Assembly: GCA_023392575.1 (NCBI GenBank)
Contig: JAEVYV010000118.1
Coordinates: 1-11,357 of the forward strand
Length of the DNA stretch: 11,357 bases
Direction of reading: 5' to 3'
From: Bacteroidota bacterium
GTDB lineage: Bacteria > Bacteroidota > Bacteroidia > Chitinophagales > Chitinophagaceae
Shown: positions 1 through 6,384 of the stretch, in pieces
How positions within the stretch are numbered: position 1 is the first letter of the stretch
Layout: every line of letters begins with the position of its first letter
Program-made: the position numbers and the translations under genes
The notes under the pieces: model-generated
Told to the model about the DNA's origin: nothing
The model's database searches: none
Seen by the model: only the letters and a program-made list of their open reading frames with translations

Positions 1-60
1 GCCCCCGACCTTGCATGGTGGTGTGCTGACCCGCATTCCATAAAAAAACGGCTTGCTAAC

Positions 61-106
61 TTTCCGGGTGCGCCTGGCATAACACCTGCACTGTGAGACC
101 CGGAAA
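61..106. terminator. Inverted repeat downstream of the DUF1080 gene
   Basis: TTTCCGGGT at 61-69 is matched perfectly by ACCCGGAAA at 98-106, with a 28-nt spacer. It lies about 65 nt beyond the stop codon of the minus-strand gene at 170-769, so it could form a hairpin at the end of that transcript. There is no clear U-tract, so a terminator role is inferred from position only. Confidence 0.35.
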
Positions 107-169
107 AGAAAGAAATAAGTTGAAAGAAATCAAGGCAGATATTCCGCATTCAACGGGGAAGCTGCCCTG

Positions 170-769
170 TCATTTTAACTCTTCTATTACCAGGTCTTTC
201 CAGCGCACTTTGATGCCTCCGCCGTCATGGATCTGCAAGGCAATAAAACCCCTGCCGGCACCAATCTTTTCGTCTTTTAATTGAATCATCTGGTGACCAT
301 TGAGCCAGGTAGTGAGTTCATCTCCCTTCATTCTGATCTTCATTTCGTTCCACTCCCCTTGCTTTAGGAATTGCTCATCTTCTGGCCTGGGTTTGATCAA
401 CCATCCCCGTCCATAGGATTCGTAGACGCCACCGGTGTGTTTGCCCTGGGGCGCCACTTCTACCTGCCAGCCGCTGATCTTGGTTCCTTCAATGCCCGAG
501 CGGATAAACACACCGCTATTGCCGTTTGCCTCCTGCTTGAACTTCAGCGTCAGAACGAAATCCTGGTAGGGCTCATTGGTCGACAGGTAGCCATAGCCTT
601 TGTCGGGGCCACTTTCGCAAACCAGTTCCCCGTTTTCTACATACCATTTTTCCGTGCCGTGCGTGGTCCAGCCCTCCAGGTTTTTACCATTGAATAGATT
701 CTTGCCTGATTGGGCAGTGGATGCCATGGCCAATAAACAAAAAAAGCAAAAGGTGAGGAGTTGTTTCAT
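170..769 (-). CDS. Secreted DUF1080 (3-keto-disaccharide hydrolase-like) protein
   Basis: The 199-residue product begins with a clear signal peptide (MKQLLTFCFF, hydrophobic to about residue 18) with probable type I cleavage at A19-Q20, the common Bacteroidota AQ junction. The rest fits one DUF1080 (PF06439) jelly-roll domain: LFNGKNLEGW at about 25-34, the strand motif NSGVFIR at 84-90, a WQVEV strand at 101-105, and a closing LQIHDGGGIKVRWKDLVIEE segment at 178-197. The family is periplasmic or secreted and is common in Bacteroidota and Planctomycetota; some members hydrolyse 3-keto-glycosides. The substrate here cannot be read from sequence. Length is typical for a single-domain member, so it looks intact. 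The ATG at 767-769 is the natural start because it opens the signal peptide. No sugar-metabolism genes flank it, and it probably forms its own transcript, with a 147-bp gap to the next minus-strand gene upstream. Confidence 0.9.
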   Translation of the reverse strand: MKQLLTFCFFCLLAMASTAQSGKNLFNGKNLEGWTTHGTEKWYVENGELVCESGPDKGYGYLSTNEPYQDFVLTLKFKQEANGNSGVFIRSGIEGTKISGWQVEVAPQGKHTGGVYESYGRGWLIKPRPEDEQFLKQGEWNEMKIRMKGDELTTWLNGHQMIQLKDEKIGAGRGFIALQIHDGGGIKVRWKDLVIEELK

Positions 770-771
770 AA

Positions 772-783
772 AGCAATATTGCT
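772..783. promoter_or_regulatory. 12-bp perfect palindrome abutting the DUF1080 start codon
   Basis: AGCAATATTGCT is its own reverse complement and sits 3-14 nt upstream of the ATG of the DUF1080 gene. It could be an operator, or a small hairpin covering the ribosome entry region. A 12-bp palindrome can also occur by chance in AT-rich leader DNA, so the call is tentative. Confidence 0.2.
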
Positions 784-866
784 GCTGAAGATAAGATTTT
801 TCTTCAATGCCGGGCTGTGGTGGAAGGGGTTGAGAAGATCATTTGGCTTAACTGAAAATGGCATAC

Positions 867-894
867 GTTACAGGCGCTTGTGGGTACACAAGCG
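867..894 (+). repeat. Dispersed repeat family B, copy 1, with tetraloop hairpin
   Basis: GTTACAG is followed by an 8-bp perfect stem, CGCTTGTG (875-882) and CACAAGCG (887-894), closed by a 4-nt GGTA loop. A second copy at 8483-8510 matches at 24 of 28 positions in the same orientation. One stem change in copy 2 replaces A-T with G-T, which would still pair in RNA. It lies in the 147-bp gap between two minus-strand genes. It resembles a REP-like intergenic element or a small structured RNA motif; function unknown. Confidence 0.55.
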
Positions 895-916
895 GAGGCA
901 GCAGAATGTTGCCGCA

Positions 917-1210
917 TTAAATCCAGACGGCAACAGCTATCGTCTCGTCAACTTTAAGGTTTTCCTTTTTTCTGATTTCCAATTTAAGAGGGAGCAGGTA
1001 CGTATTCTTCTTCGTGTCAAACCAAATTGCCGTTTCCCATTCACTATTACCAATTTTAGCAGTTGCCTTCAAGCGGCCCCAGCCTTCTTCGTTTGATTGA
1101 AAAGAACTTCTAATTTCTTTGGAGAGTTTATTTGGAAGAGAAATAAAATGCCAACCGGCAGGCCCGGTGTATCGCCAGGGTTTTCCTTTAAAACTATATT
1201 TTATTTTCAT
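917..1210 (-). CDS. DUF1905 domain protein
   Basis: From the ATG at 1208-1210 the product is 97 residues, and almost all of it matches the DUF1905 pattern: an opening MKIKYSFKG strand, WRYTGPAGWHFISLP at about 12-26, EGWGRLKATAKIGNSEWETA in the middle (G-W-G turn and W-x-T), YLLPLKLEIRK, and a final hydrophobic strand ending IAVAVWI. DUF1905 is a small beta-barrel-like domain often found alone or fused to a C-terminal YdeI/OmdA-type domain; here it stands alone. Its biochemical role is unknown. An in-frame ATG at 1235-1237 would add nine residues, but the inner start fits the family better and overlaps the stop of an upstream open frame as ATGA. No signal peptide is seen, so it should be cytoplasmic. 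Confidence 0.85.
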   Translation of the reverse strand: MKIKYSFKGKPWRYTGPAGWHFISLPNKLSKEIRSSFQSNEEGWGRLKATAKIGNSEWETAIWFDTKKNTYLLPLKLEIRKKENLKVDETIAVAVWI

Positions 1211-1547
1211 GAATAATGATTCGCTAAACAATTCCATTTAAAGTGTCTCAAAACATTACTATCCAACGCAGAAGGTATTTGTAAAGTGGCTGTATTCTGC
1301 GTTGGGTCAGCCGATACCGAAACAGATTTATTTTCTTTTTCCGAAGATAATATTTGCTGCTGATAGAATTCCGCTCCCCGGATAACTGAAGCTAATTAGC
1401 GAAATAACTGCTGATACTGCTTTTCATCTGCCGCTATTGCAGAAACACCAATGCTAAGCGCATTGCTTTATCAGTCATTCGAATAGTTTCTATAAGGGTC
1501 TGCAGCCCAAATAAAACTTCACTGTTGCTCAATAAATCGTGACAGCT
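1207..1547 (-). pseudogene. Possible eroded coding sequence, unidentified
   Basis: Two overlapping open frames on the minus strand read like parts of one protein. The first (1547 to 1434) includes LFGLQTLIETIRMTDKAMRL and stops at TAG. The second (1467 to 1207) continues in another frame with SAIAADEKQYQQLFR, meets an in-frame TAA at 1398-1396, and then runs 62 codons with protein-like content (GAEFYQQQILSSEKENK) to a TGA that overlaps the DUF1905 start as ATGA. A frameshift near 1440 plus one nonsense mutation would explain it. I do not recognise the family. Chance open frames in AT-rich DNA remain possible. The 1238-1528 gap holds nothing else apart from an inverted repeat. Confidence 0.3.
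1263..1305. repeat. 11-bp perfect inverted repeat
   Basis: CCAACGCAGAA (1263-1273) and TTCTGCGTTGG (1295-1305) are exact reverse complements separated by 21 nt. The element lies inside the suspected eroded coding stretch, 53 bp upstream of the DUF1905 start, so it could be a hairpin in the leader of that gene or an operator-like dyad. No U-tract follows on either strand. Confidence 0.4.
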
Positions 1548-1918
1548 TTAACTGTAGCCTTCTTCCCTTTACTATTCTTCCATTCAGCAGAACTTATGGT
1601 TTGATTTTTAATCCTCTGCACTATACCCTCTTTGTCCATTTTTCCATCGTCATGCACTGTAAAATTGTCGAAAAAGAACTTAATTGTTCCTTTGTCTTGA
1701 CAGTATAAACTAACTCCTATTACAGCTTTCCTACTATTTTTTAAAGGTTCAAAATTCTCGATAGAAATATGGAGATTGTCTGCTAATTGTTCTACAGTCG
1801 TATAAACAGATGCCTCTCCCAACTCGCTTAGTTCCTTTTGACAAACGAAACCACCCTTTGAATTGTCACAAGAGCAGGCTGCAGCCACCAAAACAAACAG
1901 AAGATAACTCAATCTCAT
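1529..1918 (-). CDS. Small AT-rich lipoprotein-like protein, unknown
   Basis: The product is 129 residues. The N terminus MRLSYLLFVLVAAACSC is a lipoprotein-type signal peptide; C15 in the context AAAC is the most likely lipidated cysteine, although alanine at -3 makes the lipobox imperfect, and C17 is an alternative. The mature part is hydrophilic and has two further cysteines, in FVCQKE (residue 26) and LYCQD (about residue 73), which could form a disulfide in the periplasm. I recognise no family. Composition is visibly more AT-rich than the RNase D and 8824-9942 genes in this window, which may mean a recent arrival or just an unconstrained lineage-specific gene. The ATG at 1916-1918 is chosen because it opens the signal peptide. 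The upstream gap shows no clear -7 promoter motif. Confidence 0.75.
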   Translation of the reverse strand: MRLSYLLFVLVAAACSCDNSKGGFVCQKELSELGEASVYTTVEQLADNLHISIENFEPLKNSRKAVIGVSLYCQDKGTIKFFFDNFTVHDDGKMDKEGIVQRIKNQTISSAEWKNSKGKKATVKAVTIY

Positions 1919-2090
1919 TCAGGATTTATCTATGAGATATTGCAATAGGACCTTTTCCATAAGATTGCGCTTAACACTCGCATTTACGCATAAGCCGAAA
2001 CTACACTTTTTCCTAAAGCCTTTCATTTTCAGCAGCCAAGGATTGGGGTTTATTTTTTTGACACCTGCATTTATCAAATCCACCTTCGGG

Positions 2091-2126
2091 GCCCTTGGCC
2101 GGCCGGACCCTTATAGGGCCAAGGGC
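2091..2126. repeat. GC-rich 10-bp inverted repeat with nested dyad
   Basis: GCCCTTGGCC (2091-2100) and GGCCAAGGGC (2117-2126) are perfect reverse complements around a 16-nt spacer, and the spacer plus arm hold a smaller CCC-TTATA-GGG dyad (2108-2118). This gives a strong stem-loop in either strand. It lies about 165 nt downstream of the stop of the gene at 2286-2786 (minus), so a distal transcript end is one reading; no U-tract follows. Confidence 0.45.
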
Positions 2127-2158
2127 ATCACCCCTGGGCAAGACAGGAATGATTTCGA

Positions 2159-2217
2159 ATAAGCCAGTGAGTTCCCCTCCATTGCATAACGCCAGCGTAA
2201 GACGCGTCAAGAAAGGA
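2159..2217 (+). repeat. Dispersed repeat family A, copy 1
   Basis: This block aligns with 5163-5222: both begin ATAAGCCA, have a diverged centre, share CAT-x-GCATAA, and then carry the identical 13-mer CGTAAGACGCGTC (2196-2208 and 5201-5213), followed by a purine-rich GAAAGGA tail. The 13-mer contains the perfect palindrome GACGCGTC. Both copies are in the same orientation in intergenic DNA. A degenerate third copy appears at 8451-8482. No transposase is associated. Confidence 0.55.
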
Positions 2218-2285
2218 AAGAAAGAAGGCTCTATCTCTCACCATTCCCCACTGACCCCTCGCAAAAGGCATTGGTGCGGTGGCTT

Positions 2286-2786
2286 TTAGTGCAAACTGAT
2301 CACCCGCGAGATTTTCCACCCGTTTTCCGTGTGCTGCCAAATCAATATGAAACGACTAACTTTAGGATGCTTTGGCGGAGGTTCCTGGTTATTATGAAAC
2401 ATGTGTAACCCCATCTCCACTGCCCCGAAGCCTTTGATTGGATATACTTCAATGCTCCCCTTGACCAACTCCCTGGTTACCTTTCCACAAATGTTTCTTT
2501 TCGTCGCGTCCACCGTGTGCTGTTTTGAATTCGAAAAGCCCCCCTGGTCATGGTAAAATTCCAGGCTATCCGCATAAAAAGAAGCGTACTTATCTAGATT
2601 AGCAGAGCAAGTATTGTAGGCATCAAAGAAAAGACTGTCTAATCTGACAATCGTATCATACAATTGCCGGTCAACCGGGCGGTAGTTTTTGGTTAACCGA
2701 TAGGTGGATACTTTTGCTGAATTACAACCCATCAAACCGATAATCGTAGCCAGCAGCGCAAAATAGATACAATTTCTGATCTTCAT
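2286..2786 (-). CDS. SnoaL/DUF4440-like lipoprotein
   Basis: From the ATG at 2784-2786 the product is 166 residues. It opens with a lipoprotein signal peptide whose lipobox is L18-M19-G20-C21, so it should be anchored to a membrane on the periplasmic side. The rest resembles the NTF2-like DUF4440/SnoaL fold: an amphipathic helix around VRLDSLFFDAYNT, YASFYADSLEFYHDQGGF (the typical 'fades after early helix, D-x-x-x-Y-H' region), KRNICGKVTREL, and a closing strand ILIWQHTENGWKISRVIS with the W-K-I-S-R-V ending common in this family. Members bind or turn over small molecules, but many have no assigned activity. Translation could extend to a GTG at 2889-2891, but the inner ATG is preferred: it opens the signal peptide and has GAGGA (2796-2800) nine nt upstream. 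Confidence 0.82.
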   Translation of the reverse strand: MKIRNCIYFALLATIIGLMGCNSAKVSTYRLTKNYRPVDRQLYDTIVRLDSLFFDAYNTCSANLDKYASFYADSLEFYHDQGGFSNSKQHTVDATKRNICGKVTRELVKGSIEVYPIKGFGAVEMGLHMFHNNQEPPPKHPKVSRFILIWQHTENGWKISRVISLH

Positions 2787-2948
2787 TTTAGATGATCCTC
2801 GTTTTAATTCTGTGATCGAAATAGTCCCCGACAGGTTGCAGTCACCGTTCAAAGCGTTTGTAACGTAGGGGCATTTATTCCAGTGCTGCACGCTTTTCCT
2901 GCCATTGAATAGTGATTTGTTGTTTCATTTCGTGCTTCAGCCACTATT

Positions 2949-4283
2949 CTACACGCCTTCTGTTAGCGGCAGCCGGACTTGCCGTTCCTGCCTGCGCACC
3001 AGCAGTTTGTAACAGGGGTAAGAACAAAGGGTAACAATGCTCGCAATGAGCAGGCTTACCTGGTCACTTATGGCAAAACCGACAAACAGTGTAATGGTCA
3101 CCAATAAGGCAAAATAAGTAGAGAACGGATAGCCCCATGCTTTATAGGGCCGCTTTAATGCCGGCTCTTTTCTACGCAACCAGATCAATGAAAGAAAAGC
3201 AAAACCCGTTACAATGGTCATTAGGAAAGCGCCCAAAGCAAAAAGCTGATCGAACGAGCTAACCAGAATAAGTACGACTGTTAGTACGTAGCAAAACAAC
3301 AAAGCAAAATAGGGTGTGCCTCCCCTGTTTACTATCGTTCCCTGTTTCAGAAAAAAACCATCCCGGCTCAACCCAAACAAGATCCGCGAGGGAATCATCA
3401 TGTAGGCGTTCAAAATGCTGAAAAGCGAGAATAAGGCAATAATGGTGATCAGGTTGGTGCTCCATTGCCCAAATGCTACCGCTGCAGCATCTGCTGCCGC
3501 AAGCGGGGAAGCGGCCACCCTTGCAACCGGCAACACATAAAAAACAGCTGCATTAATCAGCACATACAGAATGGTTACAGCCAATGCCCCAATCAGGTAA
3601 GACTTTGGAATGTTTTCTTCGGGGTTGTCATCTTCTTCGGCAAAAAACGAGACCGCCATCCAACCATCATAGGAACCGATGATGAGCTGAAGAGATTTAA
3701 ACAAGGCCAGTATCAGACCTCCCTTTACAACCCGGGTATCAACGGCCGCCGTACTTTTATCCGGTGTGCTGAAAAAGCAGCCAATCACCAATGCCAAAAA
3801 GAGCAGCACCTTCACAGCGCTCGTGAGTTGTTGTGTGGCGCTCCCGCTTTTCACACCCGGCAAATTGATCAGGGTGAAAACGGTAAGAAAAAAAATAGCC
3901 ACCAATGTGCCGTAAGGTTTCAGTTGCGGGAATAGCAAAGCACTATACTCGCTTAACACAATACAGAAATAAGCAGGAGCAATGGCGTTTGAGATAAAGT
4001 CGAACCAGCCATTCAGAAAACCGGCGTAGCCGCCAAAAGCCCGCTTAATGTAATTGTAAGCCCCTCCCGCCCGGGGAAGCAGGGTGGTGAGTTCCGCATA
4101 AGAACTGGCAGCAAGCAAGATGTACAGCCCAATGATCAACCAGCAAAGCAAAATGAGCAAAGCATCAGGCAAAACGGCTGCAATGCTTGCCGGTGTTCTT
4201 AAAATACCCACACCAATGGTGCCGCCTAATACAATAGCGATTCCAAAAGCAAGGCCCAAAACCTTTTTTAGTTTGTTTGCCAT
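2949..4283 (-). CDS. APC-superfamily amino acid permease
   Basis: The 444-residue product is an inner-membrane transporter with about twelve hydrophobic segments. It carries the APC signature in TM1, GGTIGVGILRTP (20-31), where the unwound GxG loop contacts the substrate backbone; SYAELTTLLPRAGGAYNYIK at 61-80 in the TM2-TM3 region; a loop AEEDDNPEENIPKS at 215-228 resembling the LAT-type 'E-x-x-N-P-x-x-x-I-P' segment; and RPYKAWGYP at 379-386 before the last helices. This favours an LAT/SLC7-like amino-acid exchanger or symporter over other APC branches, but the substrate is not readable. Length is normal and the gene appears intact. The ATG at 4281-4283 starts directly before TM1. A 275-bp gap upstream probably holds its promoter, and 162 bp separate its stop from the next gene. 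Confidence 0.93.
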   Translation of the reverse strand: MANKLKKVLGLAFGIAIVLGGTIGVGILRTPASIAAVLPDALLILLCWLIIGLYILLAASSYAELTTLLPRAGGAYNYIKRAFGGYAGFLNGWFDFISNAIAPAYFCIVLSEYSALLFPQLKPYGTLVAIFFLTVFTLINLPGVKSGSATQQLTSAVKVLLFLALVIGCFFSTPDKSTAAVDTRVVKGGLILALFKSLQLIIGSYDGWMAVSFFAEEDDNPEENIPKSYLIGALAVTILYVLINAAVFYVLPVARVAASPLAAADAAAVAFGQWSTNLITIIALFSLFSILNAYMMIPSRILFGLSRDGFFLKQGTIVNRGGTPYFALLFCYVLTVVLILVSSFDQLFALGAFLMTIVTGFAFLSLIWLRRKEPALKRPYKAWGYPFSTYFALLVTITLFVGFAISDQVSLLIASIVTLCSYPCYKLLVRRQERQVRLPLTEGV

Positions 4284-4441
4284 ACAAAACCGTTATCAAG
4301 GCTTTCACAAAGAACGAGTGTTTGGTTGATCGGATATTTGATCGCCTCCACCGGTTATCGGCTTGCTGTTGTGCTGGCATTTTAAATTCATCAGCCCGGC
4401 AACTGAAGCCGATAGCGCACCTAAAGTACAAGATATTTATT

Positions 4442-4482
4442 TGTTCATCTTCTGTTCCGTCTGCCAGAACAGAAGATGAACA
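4442..4482. terminator. 16-bp perfect inverted repeat (strong stem-loop)
   Basis: TGTTCATCTTCTGTTC (4442-4457) and GAACAGAAGATGAACA (4467-4482) are exact reverse complements around a 9-nt loop. On the minus strand it begins 77 nt after the stop of the gene at 4559-5107 and ends 159 nt before the permease start, so it is well placed to end the upstream transcript. No U-tract follows on the minus strand. The element could also be a large operator dyad for the permease gene. Confidence 0.5.
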
Positions 4483-4558
4483 TTGTTGCTGTTGTTAAGG
4501 TTTTTGTTCGTCGCTCCGGCTGACGCAAGCGGCCTGTTGTGTGTTTGCTTTATTTTTT

Positions 4559-5107
4559 TCAAAGGGTCTTTAAATAATCCTTGATGTCTTGTCTCAATAT
4601 GCTTTGGGCAACTTCCTTGTTGACCGGGAAATTTGAATTATTGGCGTCAAACTCAAACCAATAGCACGTTTGCCTTAACAAGAGCATATTGTTTGGCAAG
4701 GGATCAATACGCATAAAATCCACATCTCCGTTAATTGATTTTTCAGCTTGTATGTAATGGGCTTTTGAGCGGTCTGTCAGAAAATCCCTGTGCTTTGGGT
4801 TTAATGGAATACTGTGACTTGCTTCATAGATAAAAGCAAACTCCTTTTCCCCTTTTTCAAATGTCACGGTAGCAACAACACGTGTCGAGTCATTTATCTT
4901 AAACAGCTCTCCAACACCAATGGTGTGATACCGAATTCCATTTTTGACCAACTCGTCAATAATAATGGGGACTGCGTCACTGGAACGAAGCCAGTTCATG
5001 CTGGCGCCGCCTTTATGGAAGTGGTAATAGTTTTTGTTGTTGATTATCTGGGAATATGTCGTGCTGGAACAAGCCAAAAGAAATACAATGGAAATTAGTC
5101 TAAGCAT
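4559..5107 (-). CDS. Exported protein of unknown function
   Basis: From the ATG at 5105-5107 the product is 182 residues. The N terminus MLRLISIVFLLACSSTTYSQ is a signal sequence; the L-L-A-C motif at 10-13 fits a lipobox, although cleavage before Q20 by signal peptidase I is an alternative. The mature part has charged, mixed alpha/beta content: AVPIIIDELVKNGIRYHTIG, then a strand pair STRVVATVTFEKGEKEFAFIYEASHS, and a C-terminal DYLKTL. I recognise no family. The frame stays open to a TTG at 5177-5179, but the inner ATG is preferred because it opens the signal sequence, and a good -7 promoter element lies at 5132-5139. Base composition is AT-rich relative to the RNase D gene. It is a single-gene unit, ended perhaps by the stem-loop at 4442-4482. 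Confidence 0.8.
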   Translation of the reverse strand: MLRLISIVFLLACSSTTYSQIINNKNYYHFHKGGASMNWLRSSDAVPIIIDELVKNGIRYHTIGVGELFKINDSTRVVATVTFEKGEKEFAFIYEASHSIPLNPKHRDFLTDRSKAHYIQAEKSINGDVDFMRIDPLPNNMLLLRQTCYWFEFDANNSNFPVNKEVAQSILRQDIKDYLKTL

Positions 5108-5131
5108 TAAATAGTGGTTGAAGTTTTTTTG

Positions 5132-5139
5132 CAAAAATA
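5132..5139 (-). promoter_or_regulatory. Bacteroidota-type -7 element for the 4559-5107 gene
   Basis: The minus strand reads TTATTTTTGCA across 5140-5130, which contains an exact TAnnTTTG match. It lies 25 nt upstream of the chosen ATG, giving a short leader. The same 11-mer precedes the RNase D start at 11302-11292. No clear TTG -33 element sits at the usual 19-21 nt spacing, so support is partial. Confidence 0.5.
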
Positions 5140-5162
5140 ACGCCCACCACCAGCATTTAGAC

Positions 5163-5222
5163 ATAAGCCAAGGAATCAACAGTCATCGCATAAACACCAA
5201 CGTAAGACGCGTCGGGAAAGGA
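5163..5222 (+). repeat. Dispersed repeat family A, copy 2
   Basis: It aligns with 2159-2217 over about 60 bp with one gap, sharing ATAAGCCA, GCATAA and the exact 13-mer CGTAAGACGCGTC with the palindrome GACGCGTC at 5206-5213. The tail GGGAAAGGAGA also resembles the third, degenerate copy at 8461-8471. The element lies just upstream of the promoter of the 4559-5107 gene. Confidence 0.55.
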
Positions 5223-5355
5223 GATGGGAATTCAATAATCACAAACATGGAAGCCCCTATATTGTTTCGCCGATGCGTCTCCCTGAAAGCTCATGTGCGA
5301 ATGGCCTGGCCGCATCGCTTGCAGACATGTGCCATACTGCTGCAGAGCAGTGCTC

Positions 5356-5364
5356 TTACTTTGC
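5356..5364 (+). promoter_or_regulatory. Weak -7 promoter candidate for the dehydrogenase gene
   Basis: TTACTTTGC matches the Bacteroidota TAnnTTTGC pattern with one mismatch, and lies about 87 nt upstream of the ATG at 5451. No -33 TTG is seen at proper spacing. Other near matches (for example TACCTTTC near 5410) are equally possible. Confidence 0.2.
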
Positions 5365-5450
5365 ACAGGCCAAGCCATCAAAAGAGTACTGAAATAAAGG
5401 TCGGGCACCTACCTTTCAGAGAGTCAACAATCTTACCTTAGTTTCTTAAA

Positions 5451-6326
5451 ATGAAAAACATGAATAAGCCATCAGTAGGCTGGGTAGGATTGGGCAATAT
5501 GGGAATCCCCATTGCTAAAAACTTGCTGAATGCAGGTTATAGTGTAACTGTGTATAACCGCACAAAATCAAAAGAGCAAGAATTGCTTCAGGCCGGTGCC
5601 TCTTCGGCACCCAGTCCCAAAAGCCTATGGCAACAATGCGACATCGTTTTTACTATGGTGTCAGATGACGCGGCAGTAAAGGCCGTTTTTGAGGGAGAGC
5701 AAGGTTTACTTTCTTCACCTCCTTCCGGCAAGCTGGCTATTGATATGAGTACCGTGTCACCTGCTACGTCCCGGTACCTGGCGGAGCAATGTCATAAAAA
5801 GGGCGTGCAATTTTTAGATGCCCCGGTTTCAGGAAGTGTAAAGCCTGCCCGGGAAGGGACTTTAATTATTATGGTTGGTGGCGTTGACAATGCCTATCAG
5901 AGGGCAAAACCTTTATTCGATGTTATAGGGAAGTTATCCTTGCACTTAGGCAACAACGGAGCAGGCACTTCGGCAAAACTGGCCATCAATTATTTTTTGG
6001 GATTGACAATTCAGGGGCTTGCAGAAACTGTTTTATTTGCCCGCCAGAACGGTATTGATACCAGGGATATGCTGAAAATCATCAATGAAGGAGCTCTGGC
6101 AAATGACATCACCAAGGGAAAATCCACCAATATTCTTCAGCATGATTTTAAAGCGGCTTTTGCCTTGAAACACCTTGCAAAAGATTTGCGCCTGGCTAAT
6201 CAAACAGGATTAAACATGCCTCTTTCTTCGCCTTTATTAGACAGCTTTCAAAATGCCTTAAGTGCAGGCTTGGGAGAGGAAGATGTGATGGCTATTTTTA
6301 AATATTTAGATAAACAAGGCGCATGA
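5451..6326 (+). CDS. 3-hydroxyisobutyrate dehydrogenase-family oxidoreductase
   Basis: The 291-residue product has the full architecture of NAD(P)-dependent beta-hydroxyacid dehydrogenases. A Rossmann dinucleotide-binding motif, G-L-G-N-M-G at 13-18, follows the first strand. The substrate-binding signature FLDAPVSGSVKPAREGTL lies at 121-138. The catalytic lysine is K176 in GTSAKLAIN, and K244-D245 of LAKDLRLA forms the conserved C-terminal motif. The N domain is followed by an all-helical C domain, and length matches the family. Known members act on 3-hydroxyisobutyrate, tartronate semialdehyde or succinic semialdehyde; the exact substrate cannot be chosen here, and N29 onwards gives no clear NAD versus NADP decision. 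The enzyme should be cytoplasmic. ATG at 5451 is used; ATG at 5460 is a possible alternative. It stands alone, divergent from the gene at 4559-5107 and convergent with the porin. Confidence 0.92.
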   Translation: MKNMNKPSVGWVGLGNMGIPIAKNLLNAGYSVTVYNRTKSKEQELLQAGASSAPSPKSLWQQCDIVFTMVSDDAAVKAVFEGEQGLLSSPPSGKLAIDMSTVSPATSRYLAEQCHKKGVQFLDAPVSGSVKPAREGTLIIMVGGVDNAYQRAKPLFDVIGKLSLHLGNNGAGTSAKLAINYFLGLTIQGLAETVLFARQNGIDTRDMLKIINEGALANDITKGKSTNILQHDFKAAFALKHLAKDLRLANQTGLNMPLSSPLLDSFQNALSAGLGEEDVMAIFKYLDKQGA

Positions 6327-6340
6327 CAAACAGCCATCTA

Positions 6341-6384
6341 GCGCAAGAATGCAACGTAGTCCTTGCAGCCGAACGGACTTGCGC
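6341..6384. terminator. Bulged stem-loop between convergent genes
   Basis: GCGCAAG (6341-6347) pairs with CTTGCGC (6378-6384), and AGTCC (6358-6362) pairs with GGACT (6375-6379), so the two nested stems share bases at the join and form one bulged hairpin. It starts 15 nt after the dehydrogenase stop and lies between two convergent genes, which suggests a transcript end. There is no U-tract. Confidence 0.35.

Larger units (their letters stand above)
1919..2285. other. Intergenic gap with a GC-rich hairpin and repeat A copy 1
   Basis: This 367-bp gap separates two minus-strand genes. Short open frames exist on both strands, but they overlap each other, lack family resemblance and run through the inverted repeat at 2091-2126 and the dispersed repeat at 2159-2217. 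I see no RNA gene. Confidence 0.6.
5108..5450. other. Divergent intergenic region with promoter and repeat A copy 2
   Basis: These 343 bp separate two divergently transcribed genes and should hold both promoters. The minus-strand -7 element is at 5132-5139, repeat A copy 2 at 5163-5222, and a weaker plus-strand candidate at 5356-5364. Small dyads are present (CGATGCG at 5271-5277 with CGCATCG at 5311-5317; GAGCA-G-TGCTC at 5345-5355), too short to interpret. No gene is convincing here. Confidence 0.6.

Noticed and set aside
2013..2340. Several overlapping short open frames on both strands
   Set aside because: They overlap each other and the 2286-2786 gene, run through an inverted repeat and repeat A, and show no family resemblance.
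2907..2949. 8-bp inverted repeat GAATAGTG / CACTATTC next to the permease stop
   Set aside because: Short arms with a 27-nt spacer, no U-tract, and the right arm overlaps the stop codon; expected by chance in several places.
2949..5107. Possible amino-acid transport operon of three minus-strand genes
   Set aside because: Gaps of 162 and 275 bp, a strong stem-loop and a separate promoter element argue for separate transcripts; the flanking genes have no known link to transport.
2159..5222. Repeat A copies as a possible CRISPR array
   Set aside because: Only two to three widely scattered copies with no regular spacing and no cas genes.
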